Shown piece by piece: positions 43,386 to 51,383 of a DNA stretch of 64,000 nt; the first letter of the stretch is position 1, and the number at the start of each line of letters is the position of its first letter. Where the stretch lies: positions 119,102-183,101 of the forward strand of contig NZ_UTKY01000122.1 in the NCBI RefSeq assembly GCF_900583165.1, in the 5' to 3' direction. The translations under genes were made by a program, and so were the position numbers. The notes under the pieces are model-generated. The model saw only the letters and a list, made by a program, of their open reading frames with translations. It did no database searches and was not told the DNA's origin. The DNA is from Pseudomonas viridiflava. GTDB lineage: Bacteria > Pseudomonadota > Gammaproteobacteria > Pseudomonadales > Pseudomonadaceae.

Positions 43386-44051
43386 ATGAGCCGTGCCCTG
43401 CATGATGTTGCGAACGGCACCCTGTTCGGCGTTGCGCTGAACTACCAGGGGTTGCTGAACCAACGTCTCGCCGAATTCGAACAAGCGCCTTACCAGAAGC
43501 CACCGGTGAAGCCGGTGCTGTTCATCAAGACGCCCAACACCCGCAACGGCCACGACGCCGTGGTGCTGCACCCCCAGGGTGAACGCCTGCAACCGGGCCC
43601 GGCCCTCGGCGTGGTGATTGGCAAGAGCGCCAGCCGGGTCAGCGTCGAAAACGCCCTGGAACATGTGGCGGGCTACACCATCGTCAACGAGTTCAGCCTG
43701 CCGGAAGACAGCTACTACCGCCCGGCGGTGAAAGCCAAGTGCCGGGATGGCTTCTGCGCATTGGGCCCGGAACTGGTGGCCCGTGACCAGGTTGCCAACC
43801 CGCATCAATTGAGCGTGAAGCTGTTCGTCAACGGTGAACTGCGCCAGCAAAACTCCACCGCCAATTTCGTGCGCAGCATCCCGCAGTTGATCGCCGAGAT
43901 CAGCGAATTCATGACCCTGCACGAAGGCGATGTGCTGATCACCGGCACGCCCGAAGGCCGGGTGGATGTGCAACCCGGCGACACGGTGGAAGTCGAGATC
44001 AGCGGCCTGGGCCGCCTGGTCAACCACATCAAGGCAGAGGAGCTGTCATGA
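43386..44051 (+). CDS. hpaG1: HpaG N-half: homoprotocatechuate isomerase/decarboxylase subunit
   Basis: 221 residues. FAH-fold: TPNTRNGHDAVVLHPQGERL is absent but PVKPVLFIKTPNTRNGHDAV and LGVVIGKSASRVSVENALE are visible, with metal-ligand region GYTIVNEFSLPEDSYYRP and terminal TGTPEGRVDVQPGDTVEVEI. Together with hpaG2 it corresponds to the single two-domain E. coli HpaG, which decarboxylates 5-oxo-pent-3-ene-1,2,5-tricarboxylate and isomerises the product. AGGAG lies upstream. Overlaps hpaG2 (ATGA). Higher GC content and codon bias than the genes before 42.2 kb. Confidence 0.92.
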   Translation: MSRALHDVANGTLFGVALNYQGLLNQRLAEFEQAPYQKPPVKPVLFIKTPNTRNGHDAVVLHPQGERLQPGPALGVVIGKSASRVSVENALEHVAGYTIVNEFSLPEDSYYRPAVKAKCRDGFCALGPELVARDQVANPHQLSVKLFVNGELRQQNSTANFVRSIPQLIAEISEFMTLHEGDVLITGTPEGRVDVQPGDTVEVEISGLGRLVNHIKAEELS

Positions 44052-44818
44052 AACAAGCCCGTATTCGCTTTGAAGGTGAAGTCCATCAGGTTCTGGTCGA
44101 CGCTGAAAACGCCGTGCGCCTGGCCGACGGTCGCCTGCTGGCCGAAGACCAGGTCGAGTGGCTGCCACCGGCCAGCGGCAGCATGTTCGCCCTTGGCCTG
44201 AACTACGCCGACCACGCCGCCGAACTGGCCTTCAAGCCGCCCACCGAACCGCTGGCGTTCATCAAGTCCCCCGGCACCTACACCGGCCACAACCAGGTGA
44301 CCTGGCGCCCGGACAACGTCGCCTACATGCACTACGAGTGCGAGCTGGTGGCGGTCATCGGCAAGCCGGCGCGCAACGTCAAGCGCGAGAACGCCCTGGA
44401 GTATCTGGCCGGCTACACGGTGTGCAACGACTACGCGATCCGCGACTACCTGGAAAACTACTACCGCCCCAACCTGCGGGTAAAAAACCGTGACGCCACC
44501 ACGCCCGTGGGCCCGTGGATCGTGGATGTCGCCGACGTACCCGACCCGAGCAACCTGACGCTGCGCACCTGGATCAACGGTGAACTGCGCCAGGAAGGCA
44601 GCACGAAAGACATGATTTTCGACATCCCGTACCTGATCGAATACCTGTCCAGCTTCATGACCCTGCAACCCGGCGACATGATCGCCACCGGCACGCCCGA
44701 AGGCCTGGCCGATGTGGTGCCGGGGGATGAAGTGATCGTGGAAGTGGAAGGCGTAGGTCGCCTGGTCAATCGAATTGTCAGCGAGGCGGACTTTTTTGCC
44801 GCCGGTCAAGAGGCATGA
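44048..44818 (+). CDS. hpaG2: HpaG C-half: homoprotocatechuate isomerase/decarboxylase subunit
   Basis: 256 residues, FAH superfamily: GLNYADHAAELAFKPPTEPL, YECELVAVIGKPARNVKREN (metal ligands Glu), GYTVCNDYAIRDYLENYYRP and IATGTPEGLADVVPGDEVIVEV. Second half of the split HpaG. Overlaps hpaE by four bases (ATGA). Acts in the cytoplasm in step 3-4 of the meta-cleavage pathway. Confidence 0.93.
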   Translation: MKQARIRFEGEVHQVLVDAENAVRLADGRLLAEDQVEWLPPASGSMFALGLNYADHAAELAFKPPTEPLAFIKSPGTYTGHNQVTWRPDNVAYMHYECELVAVIGKPARNVKRENALEYLAGYTVCNDYAIRDYLENYYRPNLRVKNRDATTPVGPWIVDVADVPDPSNLTLRTWINGELRQEGSTKDMIFDIPYLIEYLSSFMTLQPGDMIATGTPEGLADVVPGDEVIVEVEGVGRLVNRIVSEADFFAAGQEA

Positions 44819-46284
44819 GCAGCATGATCAAACACTGGATCAACGGCCGTGAGGTCGAAAGCAAAGACACCTTCATCAACTACAACCCGGCCACTGGCGA
44901 AGCCATCGGTGAAGTCGCCAGCGGCGGCGCCGAGGAAGTGGCGCAGGCGGTAGCGGCGGCCAAGGAAGCCTTTCCAAAATGGGCGGGAACACCGGCCAAG
45001 GAACGTGCCCGCCTGATGCGCAAGCTCGGCGAGCTGATCGAACAGAACGTGCCACACCTGGCCGAACTGGAAACCCTCGACACCGGCCTGCCAATCCACC
45101 AGACCAAGAACGTGTTGATTCCCCGGGCGTCCCACAACTTCGATTTCTTCGCCGAAGTCTGCACCCGCATGGACGGCCACAGCTACCCGGTGGACGACCA
45201 GATGCTCAACTACACCCTGTACCAGCCGGTGGGTGTGTGCGCGTTGGTGTCGCCGTGGAACGTGCCGTTCATGACCGCCACCTGGAAGACCGCGCCGTGC
45301 CTGGCGCTGGGTAATACCGCCGTTTTGAAAATGTCCGAGCTGTCGCCGCTGACGGCCAATGAACTGGGGCGCCTGGCGGTCGAGGCCGGCATTCCCAAGG
45401 GTGTGCTGAACGTGATCCAGGGCTACGGCGCCACGGCCGGTGATGCACTGGTGCGCCACCCGGACGTGCGGGCGATTTCCTTCACCGGCGGCACCGCCAC
45501 CGGCAAGAAAATCATGCAGACCGCCGGCCTGAAAAAGTACTCCATGGAACTGGGCGGCAAGTCGCCGGTGCTGATTTTTGAAGATGCCGATTTGGAGCGC
45601 GCCCTCGACGCGGCATTGTTCACCATCTTCTCGCTGAACGGCGAACGCTGCACCGCCGGCAGCCGGATCTTCATTCAGGAGAGCGTCTACCCGCAGTTCG
45701 TCGCCGAGTTTGCGGCCCGCGCCAAGCGCCTGATCGTTGGCGACCCGCAAGACCCGAAAACCCAGGTCGGCTCGATGATCACCCAGGCCCACTATGACAA
45801 GGTCACCGGTTACATCAAGATTGGCCTCGAAGAAGGCGCCACCCTGCTGGCCGGCGGTCTGGAGCGCCCGGCCAACCTGCCAACGCACCTGAGCCGCGGG
45901 CAGTTTATCCAGCCGACGGTATTCGCCGATGTAAACAATAAAATGCGCATCGCCCAGGAAGAAATCTTTGGCCCGGTGGTGTGCCTGATCCCGTTCAAGG
46001 ACGAAGCCGAGGCGCTGCAACTGGCCAACGATACCGAGTATGGCCTGGCGTCGTACATCTGGACCCAGGACATCGGCAAGGCGCATCGTCTGGCCTACGG
46101 TATCGAAGCCGGCATGGTGTTCATCAACAGCCAGAACGTACGGGACTTGCGCCAGCCATTTGGTGGGGTCAAAGGTTCCGGCACCGGCCGTGAAGGCGGC
46201 CAGTACAGCTTCGAAGTATTCGCCGAGATCAAGAACGTGTGCATTTCCATGGGCAGCCATCACATCCCGCGCTGGGGTGTGTGA
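44815..46284 (+). CDS. hpaE: 5-carboxymethyl-2-hydroxymuconate semialdehyde dehydrogenase
   Basis: 489 residues. Catalytic Glu in LELGGKSPVL-type (MELGGKSPVL, about 244) and Cys in NGERCTAGSRIFIQ (about 280-293); C-terminal HpaE-like ending NVCISMGSHHIPRWGV (about 474-489). Oxidises the ring-cleavage product CHMS to 5-carboxymethyl-2-hydroxymuconate with NAD. Long opposite-strand open frames here are composition shadows of this GC-rich gene. A REP pair follows it. Confidence 0.95.
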   Translation: MSSMIKHWINGREVESKDTFINYNPATGEAIGEVASGGAEEVAQAVAAAKEAFPKWAGTPAKERARLMRKLGELIEQNVPHLAELETLDTGLPIHQTKNVLIPRASHNFDFFAEVCTRMDGHSYPVDDQMLNYTLYQPVGVCALVSPWNVPFMTATWKTAPCLALGNTAVLKMSELSPLTANELGRLAVEAGIPKGVLNVIQGYGATAGDALVRHPDVRAISFTGGTATGKKIMQTAGLKKYSMELGGKSPVLIFEDADLERALDAALFTIFSLNGERCTAGSRIFIQESVYPQFVAEFAARAKRLIVGDPQDPKTQVGSMITQAHYDKVTGYIKIGLEEGATLLAGGLERPANLPTHLSRGQFIQPTVFADVNNKMRIAQEEIFGPVVCLIPFKDEAEALQLANDTEYGLASYIWTQDIGKAHRLAYGIEAGMVFINSQNVRDLRQPFGGVKGSGTGREGGQYSFEVFAEIKNVCISMGSHHIPRWGV

Positions 46285-46305
46285 CCCGGCTATAACAACG
46301 CTCCC

Positions 46306-46405
46306 TGTAGGAGCGAGCTTGCTCGCGAAGAACCCGCAGGCGCCACGGGCTAACAGAAGTGCCGCGTTATCGTTGACGTTTTTCGCGAGCAAGCTCGCTG
46401 CTACA
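46306..46405. repeat. REP-type inverted pair between hpaE and hpaD
   Basis: TGTAGGAGCGAGCTTGCTCG and its inverted copy CGAGCAAGCTCGCTGCTACA flank about 50 bp. This is the well-known Pseudomonas REP sequence (GTAGGAGCGAGCTTGCTCGC). It sits inside the hpa operon and may stabilise the upstream mRNA. Confidence 0.85.
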
Positions 46406-46432
46406 AAAGAATAAATACTCAGGAGAATGATC

Positions 46433-47290
46433 ATGGGCGAAGTGGTTCTGGCAGCAAAGATCTGCCACGTTCCCTCGATGTACCTCTCGGAACTGCCCGG
46501 CAAGCACCACGGTTGCCGTGAAGCAGCCATCGCCGGGCACAAGGAAATCGGGCGGCGCGCCCGTGAACTGGGGGCCGACACCGCCGTGGTGTTCGACGTG
46601 CACTGGCTGGTCAACAGCGGGTATCACGTCAACTGCGGTGAGCACTTCAAGGGCACCTACACCAGCAACGAGCTGCCGCACTTCATCAAGAACATGGAGT
46701 ACGAGTACCCCGGCTGCCCGGAGCTGGGCGAACTGATCGCCGCCGAGGCCAACCTGGCCGGCGTGCGCACCATGGCCCACAACATCCCGAGCCTGGAGCT
46801 GGAATACGGCACCCTGGTACCGATGCGCTACATGCACATGGGCGTACCGGATGAGCAAAAATTCGACGTGATCTCGATTGCCGCGTGGTGCGCCTGGCAC
46901 CGCCTGGAAGACAGCTTCGCGTTTGGCGCCGCCGTGCGCCGGGCCATCGAGAAGAGCGACCGCAAGGTGCTGGTACTCGCTTCGGGCTCCCTCTCCCACC
47001 GTTTCTCGGACGACCGCGAAGCCGAAGCCAACATTCACAACTGGACCCGTGAGTTCGACAAGCAGATGGACCTGCACGTGGTGGAAATGTGGAAGCAAGG
47101 CCGCTTCAAAGAGTTCTGCGCAATGCTCCCGGACTACGCCGAGCACTGCTTCGGCGAAGGCAAGATGCACGACACCGCGATGCTCCTGGGACTGCTGGGC
47201 GGGCCGGACTACAACCAGCCGGCCGAGATCATTACCCCGCCATTCGGCAGCTCGGGCACCGGGCAGATCAATGCCATTTTCCCATTATGA
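46433..47290 (+). CDS. hpaD: Homoprotocatechuate 2,3-dioxygenase (extradiol, LigB-type)
   Basis: 285 residues from ATG 46433, two codons after an alternative ATG. Starts GEVVLAAKICHVPSMYLSE with the His ligand of class III extradiol enzymes, then the GHKEIGRRARELGADTAVVF and VVFDVHWLVNSGYHVNC blocks; C-terminal GLLGGPDYNQPAEI. Iron-dependent ring cleavage of 3,4-dihydroxyphenylacetate (proximal). E. coli HpaD is about 283 residues, so length matches. Confidence 0.95.
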   Translation: MGEVVLAAKICHVPSMYLSELPGKHHGCREAAIAGHKEIGRRARELGADTAVVFDVHWLVNSGYHVNCGEHFKGTYTSNELPHFIKNMEYEYPGCPELGELIAAEANLAGVRTMAHNIPSLELEYGTLVPMRYMHMGVPDEQKFDVISIAAWCAWHRLEDSFAFGAAVRRAIEKSDRKVLVLASGSLSHRFSDDREAEANIHNWTREFDKQMDLHVVEMWKQGRFKEFCAMLPDYAEHCFGEGKMHDTAMLLGLLGGPDYNQPAEIITPPFGSSGTGQINAIFPL

Positions 47291-47306
47291 GCCTTGGTAA
47301 AGATCT

Positions 47307-47397
47307 CCTGTAGGAGCTGGCTTGCCTGCGATGGCATCAACTCGGTGAGACAGTTACACCGAGGTGCCTGCATCGCAGGCAAGCCAGCTCCTACAGG
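47307..47397. repeat. REP-type inverted pair between hpaD and hpaF
   Basis: CCTGTAGGAGCTGGCTTGCC and GGCAAGCCAGCTCCTACAGG, with GTAGGAGCTGGCTTGCCTGC-type core, form an inverted pair with about 37 bp between. It is a different REP subtype from that at 46306. Confidence 0.85.
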
Positions 47398-47430
47398 AAT
47401 CAACAGCGCCTCAAGCTAAAGGAGACACAC

Positions 47431-47823
47431 ATGCCGCACTTCATCGCCGAATACACCGACAACCTCGAACAGCAAGCCAACCTGCCGGCCCTGTTCGAAC
47501 GGGTTCACGCCGTGCTGGGCGACAGCGGTGTGTTTCCCCTGGGGGGCATCCGCAGTCGCGGTGTGCGCCTGGACACCTGGCGCATGGCCGACGGCAAGCA
47601 TGACTACGCCTTCGTCCACATGACCCTCAAGGTCGGCCACGGGCGGGACCTGCAAACCCGCAAGACGGTCGCCGAAGCCCTGTTCAAGGTCATCACCGAG
47701 CACTTCGCCGAGCTGCAATCCCAGCGGCTGCTGGCGTTGTCGTTCGAGATGATCGAGCTGCACCCCGAGCTGAATTTCAAGCAGAACAACGTGCATGCAT
47801 TCCTGAAGAACCAGGCGAGCTGA
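47431..47823 (+). CDS. hpaF: 5-carboxymethyl-2-hydroxymuconate delta-isomerase
   Basis: 130 residues with the tautomerase-like N-terminus MPHFIAEYTDNLEQQ; Pro2 becomes the N-terminal catalytic residue after Met removal. GGVFPLGGIRSRG-type segment GVFPLGGIRSRGVRLDTW and the HYAFVHM region fit CHMI, as does the length (about 125). AAAGGAG lies upstream. Isomerises the HpaE product for HpaG decarboxylation. Confidence 0.93.
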   Translation: MPHFIAEYTDNLEQQANLPALFERVHAVLGDSGVFPLGGIRSRGVRLDTWRMADGKHDYAFVHMTLKVGHGRDLQTRKTVAEALFKVITEHFAELQSQRLLALSFEMIELHPELNFKQNNVHAFLKNQAS

Positions 47824-47872
47824 CCACAGCCCGCTTTCCGCCCATGGCACTCAAACCAAAAAGAACAACATC

Positions 47873-49177
47873 ATGAGCACAGCCAATACCGCCGACAGCA
47901 CCACCCTGATCGAACATCAGCGCACCCACAGCATCGTCACCTGGCGACTGATGCCGTTGCTGCTTATCTGTTACCTGTTTGCCCACCTGGACCGCATCAA
48001 CATCGGCTTCGCCAAGATGCAGATGAGCACCGACCTGCACTTCAGCGACACGGTGTACGGCCTCGGGGCCGGCCTGTTTTTCATCGCCTACGCGCTGTTC
48101 GGCGTACCGAGCAACATGGTCCTGGACCGGGTCGGCCCACGGCGCTGGATCGCCTGCCTGATGGTGGTGTGGGGCCTGCTGTCCACCAGCATGTTGTGGA
48201 TCGAAAGCTCCACCGGCTTCTACGTGTTGCGTTTCCTGCTGGGGGTGGCCGAAGCCGGCTTCTTCCCGGGGATCCTGGTGTTTCTCAACCGCTGGTACCC
48301 GGCCCGGCGCCGGGCGCAAGTCACCGCGCTGTTTGCGATTGCCGTGCCGATGGCCGGCGTGGTCGGCGGCCCATTGTCCGGTGCCATCCTGGAGAACTTC
48401 CATGATTTCGGCGGGCTGCGAGGCTGGCAGTGGATGTTCCTGATCGAAGGCGCGCCGGTAGTACTACTCGGCATGGTCGTCCTGAAATACCTGCCCGACA
48501 GCTTCGAAACCGTGAAGTGGCTGGCGCCCGCGCAAAAGCAGCAACTGCGCGAGCAACTGAGCACTGAAGAACAACGCAAATCCATCACCTCCTTTGGCGG
48601 CATCCTGCGTGACCCGCAGGTGTGGCTGCTGGTGGCGGTGTACTTCGCGGTGATGCTGGCGGTGAACACCCTGGCGTTCTGGATGCCCACGCTGATCCAC
48701 GGTGCCGGCATCGGCCGCGACAGCCAGGTGGGCCTGCTGAGCGCCGTGCCGTACCTGGCCGGGTGCTTCTTCATGCTCGGCTGCGGACGCTCCTCCGACC
48801 GCAACCGCGAACGCCGCTGGCACCTGTGCGTACCGTTGCTGATGTCGGCCATCGGTATTGCGGTGGCCGGGCTCTCGCCCACCAACCCGACCCTGGTGCT
48901 CGGCGGCCTGATCCTGGCCGGCATGGGCGCCAGCGCCGCGTTGCCGATGTTCTGGCAACTGCCGCCGGCGTTCCTGTCCAACAGCACCCAGGCGGCCGGC
49001 ATCGCGCTGATCAGCTCGTTCGGCAGCATCGCGTCGTTCCTCGCGCCGTACCTGATCGGCTGGATGCGCGACACCACCCATAGCGCGAGCCTGGCCCTGT
49101 ACGTGCTGGCGCTGCTTATCGCCCTCGGCGGCCTGCTGGTGCTGCGCACCCATGCGGCCATCGTCAATCCCCAGTAG
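47873..49177 (+). CDS. hpaX: 4-hydroxyphenylacetate MFS permease
   Basis: 434 residues, about 12 membrane segments. ACS/phthalate-permease-like features: LICYLFAHLDRINIGFAKMQ (about 25-44) and LGAGLFFIAYALFGVPSNM, then RFLLGVAEAGFFPGILVF. HpaX in E. coli imports 4-HPA by proton symport. Within the hpa operon between hpaF and hpaH. Confidence 0.9.
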   Translation: MSTANTADSTTLIEHQRTHSIVTWRLMPLLLICYLFAHLDRINIGFAKMQMSTDLHFSDTVYGLGAGLFFIAYALFGVPSNMVLDRVGPRRWIACLMVVWGLLSTSMLWIESSTGFYVLRFLLGVAEAGFFPGILVFLNRWYPARRRAQVTALFAIAVPMAGVVGGPLSGAILENFHDFGGLRGWQWMFLIEGAPVVLLGMVVLKYLPDSFETVKWLAPAQKQQLREQLSTEEQRKSITSFGGILRDPQVWLLVAVYFAVMLAVNTLAFWMPTLIHGAGIGRDSQVGLLSAVPYLAGCFFMLGCGRSSDRNRERRWHLCVPLLMSAIGIAVAGLSPTNPTLVLGGLILAGMGASAALPMFWQLPPAFLSNSTQAAGIALISSFGSIASFLAPYLIGWMRDTTHSASLALYVLALLIALGGLLVLRTHAAIVNPQ

Positions 49178-49187
49178 AGATTTTGTC

Positions 49188-49991
49188 ATGCTTGATCAAG
49201 CCCAAATCCAGCAAGCCGCCGCCCGCCTCGACCAGGCCGAACGCTCCCGTGAGCAGGTGCGCCAGTTTTCCCTGGAGCACCCGAACATCACCATCGACGA
49301 CGCCTATGCCATCCAGCGCGCCTGGGTGGCCCAGAAAATCAAGGACGGGCGCAAGCTGGTCGGGCACAAGATCGGCCTGACGTCGCGGGCGATGCAGGTG
49401 TCGTCGAACATCACCGAGCCGGACTACGGCGCCCTGCTCGATGACATGTTCTTCGACGAAGGCACCGACATTCCCTTCGAGCGCTTCATCGTGCCAAGGG
49501 TGGAAGTGGAACTGGCGTTCATCCTCGGCAAGCCGCTGAAGGGACCGAACTGCACGATCTTTGACGTACTGGACGCCACCGAATGGGTGATCCCGGCGCT
49601 GGAAATCATCGACGCCCGCATCCAGCAGGTGGACCCCCACACCAACGCCACACGCAAGGTGTTCGACACCATCTCCGACAACGCCGCCAACGCTGGTGTA
49701 GTCATGGGCGGCCGCGCCGTGCGCCCTACCGAGATCGACCTGCGCAAGGTGCCGGCGGTTTTGTACCGCAACGGCGTGATCGAGGAATCCGGCGTGTCGG
49801 CCGCCGTGCTCAACCACCCGGCCAAGGGCGTGGCCTGGCTGGCGAACAAATTGGCGCCGTATGACGTCACCCTGCAACCTGGCCAGATCATCCTCGGCGG
49901 CTCCTTCACCCGCCCGGTGGCGGCGAATCCGGGTGACACCTTCCATGTCGACTACGACATGCTGGGCTCCATCTCCTGCCGCTTTGTCTGA
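49188..49991 (+). CDS. hpaH: 2-oxo-hept-4-ene-1,7-dioate hydratase
   Basis: 267 residues from ATG 49188, 10 bp after hpaX; an earlier in-frame start lies within hpaX and is discarded. MhpD/HpaH family: DDAYAIQRAWVAQKI, GHKIGLTSRAMQVSSNI-like block (GHKIGLTSRAMQVSSN, about 62-77), and VEVELAFILGKPLKGPN. Length equals E. coli HpaH (267). Hydrates the decarboxylated dienoate before aldol cleavage. Confidence 0.95.
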   Translation: MLDQAQIQQAAARLDQAERSREQVRQFSLEHPNITIDDAYAIQRAWVAQKIKDGRKLVGHKIGLTSRAMQVSSNITEPDYGALLDDMFFDEGTDIPFERFIVPRVEVELAFILGKPLKGPNCTIFDVLDATEWVIPALEIIDARIQQVDPHTNATRKVFDTISDNAANAGVVMGGRAVRPTEIDLRKVPAVLYRNGVIEESGVSAAVLNHPAKGVAWLANKLAPYDVTLQPGQIILGGSFTRPVAANPGDTFHVDYDMLGSISCRFV

Positions 49992-50009
49992 ATACTGGAG
50001 GACTGTTTC

Positions 50010-50810
50010 ATGGACATGCCCATCAACCGCTTCAAGCAGCGCCTGCAACGGGGCGAAACCCAGATTGGCCTGTGGCTCGGCCTGGCCGACGCCTACTGCG
50101 CCGAACTGGCCGCGAATGCCGGGTTCGACTGGCTGCTGATCGACGGCGAGCACGCGCCCAACGACCTGCGCGGCATGCTTGGCCAGTTGCAGGCGGTTGC
50201 GCCTTATGACAGCCAGCCGGTAATTCGCCCGGTGATCGGCGATACGGCGTTGATCAAGCAGGTGCTGGATATCGGCGTGCAGACGCTGTTGGTGCCGATG
50301 GTGGAGACGGCTGATCAGGCGCGGCAGCTGGTGCGGGCGATGCGTTATCCGCCCCTTGGCGTACGTGGTGTGGGCAGTGCGCTGGCGCGAGCGTCGCGCT
50401 GGAACAGCATTCCCGGGTACCTGGATGAGGCGGATGCACAAATGTGCCTGCTGGTGCAGATCGAGAACCGTGAAGGCCTGGATAACCTTGACGCGATTGC
50501 GGCGGTTGAAGGGGTGGACGGGGTATTTATCGGGCCGGCGGATTTGAGTGCCGCCATGGGGCATCGGGGCAATCCCGGGCATCCGGACGTGCAGGCAGCG
50601 ATTGAGGACGCGATTGTGCGAATTCAAAAGGCGGGCAAGGCCGCGGGGATCTTGAGTGCGGACGAGAAGTTGGCGCGCCGGTATATCGAGTTGGGCGCCG
50701 CGTTCGTCGCTGTCGGTGTTGATACGACCATAATGATGCGCGGGCTGCTGGGGCTGGCGGCCAAGTTCAAGGACACTGAAGCACGCGCCACTACCGACGG
50801 CGTGTACTGA
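50010..50810 (+). CDS. hpaI: 4-hydroxy-2-oxoheptanedioate aldolase
   Basis: 266 residues, HpcH/HpaI class II aldolase. WLLIDGEHAPNDLRG (metal/catalytic His region, about 41-55), PVIRPVIGDTALIKQVLDIG, VGSALARASRWN and IGPADLSAAMGHRG. Cleaves to pyruvate and succinate semialdehyde, the last step of the pathway. GGAGG upstream of the ATG. The operon then ends at a strong hairpin. Confidence 0.95.
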   Translation: MDMPINRFKQRLQRGETQIGLWLGLADAYCAELAANAGFDWLLIDGEHAPNDLRGMLGQLQAVAPYDSQPVIRPVIGDTALIKQVLDIGVQTLLVPMVETADQARQLVRAMRYPPLGVRGVGSALARASRWNSIPGYLDEADAQMCLLVQIENREGLDNLDAIAAVEGVDGVFIGPADLSAAMGHRGNPGHPDVQAAIEDAIVRIQKAGKAAGILSADEKLARRYIELGAAFVAVGVDTTIMMRGLLGLAAKFKDTEARATTDGVY

Positions 50811-50814
50811 CCCT

Positions 50815-50858
50815 CTGACACAACAACGCTCGCACATTTTGGATCGTTGTTGTGTCAG
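50815..50858. terminator. Bidirectional terminator between hpaI and hpaR copy 2
   Basis: CTGACACAACAACG and CGTTGTTGTGTCAG are perfect 14-bp arms around a 16-base loop between convergent genes; the right arm overlaps the hpaR stop codon. Confidence 0.65.
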
Positions 50859-51277
50859 CGCTTGATCATTTTCAACTCGTCCAGCAACCCCAACAACAAC
50901 TGCAACTTTTCCTCGCCAAACTGCCCCTGCAAGCGCTGGTAGTTTTCCTCCATGCGCTGGCTCATCGAATTGAAACTGGCCTTGCCCTTTTCCGCCAGCG
51001 TCACCAGTACCCGTCGCTGGTCCTGCTCGGCCTTGCGTCGGTGCACGATTCCCGCCGCCTCCATGCGCACCAGCACACCGGTCATGCTCGGTTTGAGAAT
51101 GCACGCCAGTTCGGCCAGTTTGTAGATCTCCAGCTCATCATGCTGACTAAGGATTCGAATAACCCTCCATTGCTGCTCGGTCAGCCCATGCTCATTCAAC
51201 GAAGGTCGGAAAAAGCTCATCGCAGCTTCACGGGCTTGCAGCAGGGTTAAGGTCAGGGATTGCCTGGGTTTGGGCAT
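50855..51277 (-). CDS. hpaR: MarR-family regulator HpaR, copy 2
   Basis: 140 residues, clearly paralogous to the copy at 40304: LTLLQAREAAMSFFRPSLNE, LTEQQWRVIRILSQHDELE, LACILKPSMTGVLVRMEAAG and HRRKAEQDQRRVLVTLAEKG. It lies closest to the hpa operon and the hydroxylase genes. The GTTAAC element 25 bp upstream (51302) suggests autoregulation. Confidence 0.92.
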   Translation of the reverse strand: MPKPRQSLTLTLLQAREAAMSFFRPSLNEHGLTEQQWRVIRILSQHDELEIYKLAELACILKPSMTGVLVRMEAAGIVHRRKAEQDQRRVLVTLAEKGKASFNSMSQRMEENYQRLQGQFGEEKLQLLLGLLDELKMIKR

Positions 51278-51301
51278 TGTCTTCAGATCATGATGGATTT
51301 A

Positions 51302-51319
51302 GTTAACAGATTAACAAAT
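51302..51319. promoter_or_regulatory. Candidate HpaR operator upstream of hpaR copy 2
   Basis: GTTAACAGATTAACAAAT differs by two bases from the hpaG1 upstream element (43319-43336). It lies 25 bp from the hpaR start. Confidence 0.55.
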
Positions 51320-51341
51320 TTCCATGAGTGCTTGATACGCA

Positions 51342-51366
51342 CAAAAACGGCGCCTCTAGGCGCCGT
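51342..51366 (-). terminator. Rho-independent terminator of the hydroxylase operon
   Basis: On the minus strand ACGGCGCC-TAGA-GGCGCCGT is followed by TTTTTGTG, 17 bp after the C1 reductase stop. A textbook intrinsic terminator. Confidence 0.85.
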
Positions 51367-51383
51367 GAACGAATCGGGCTTTA

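Noticed and set aside
44806..46614. 602-codon minus-strand open frame opposite hpaE
   Set aside because: Shadow of a GC-rich coding region; the protein has no family features, whereas the plus strand is a clear aldehyde dehydrogenase.
49164..51104. 646-codon minus-strand open frame opposite hpaH and hpaI
   Set aside because: Composition shadow; HpaH and HpaI on the plus strand have full catalytic motifs.
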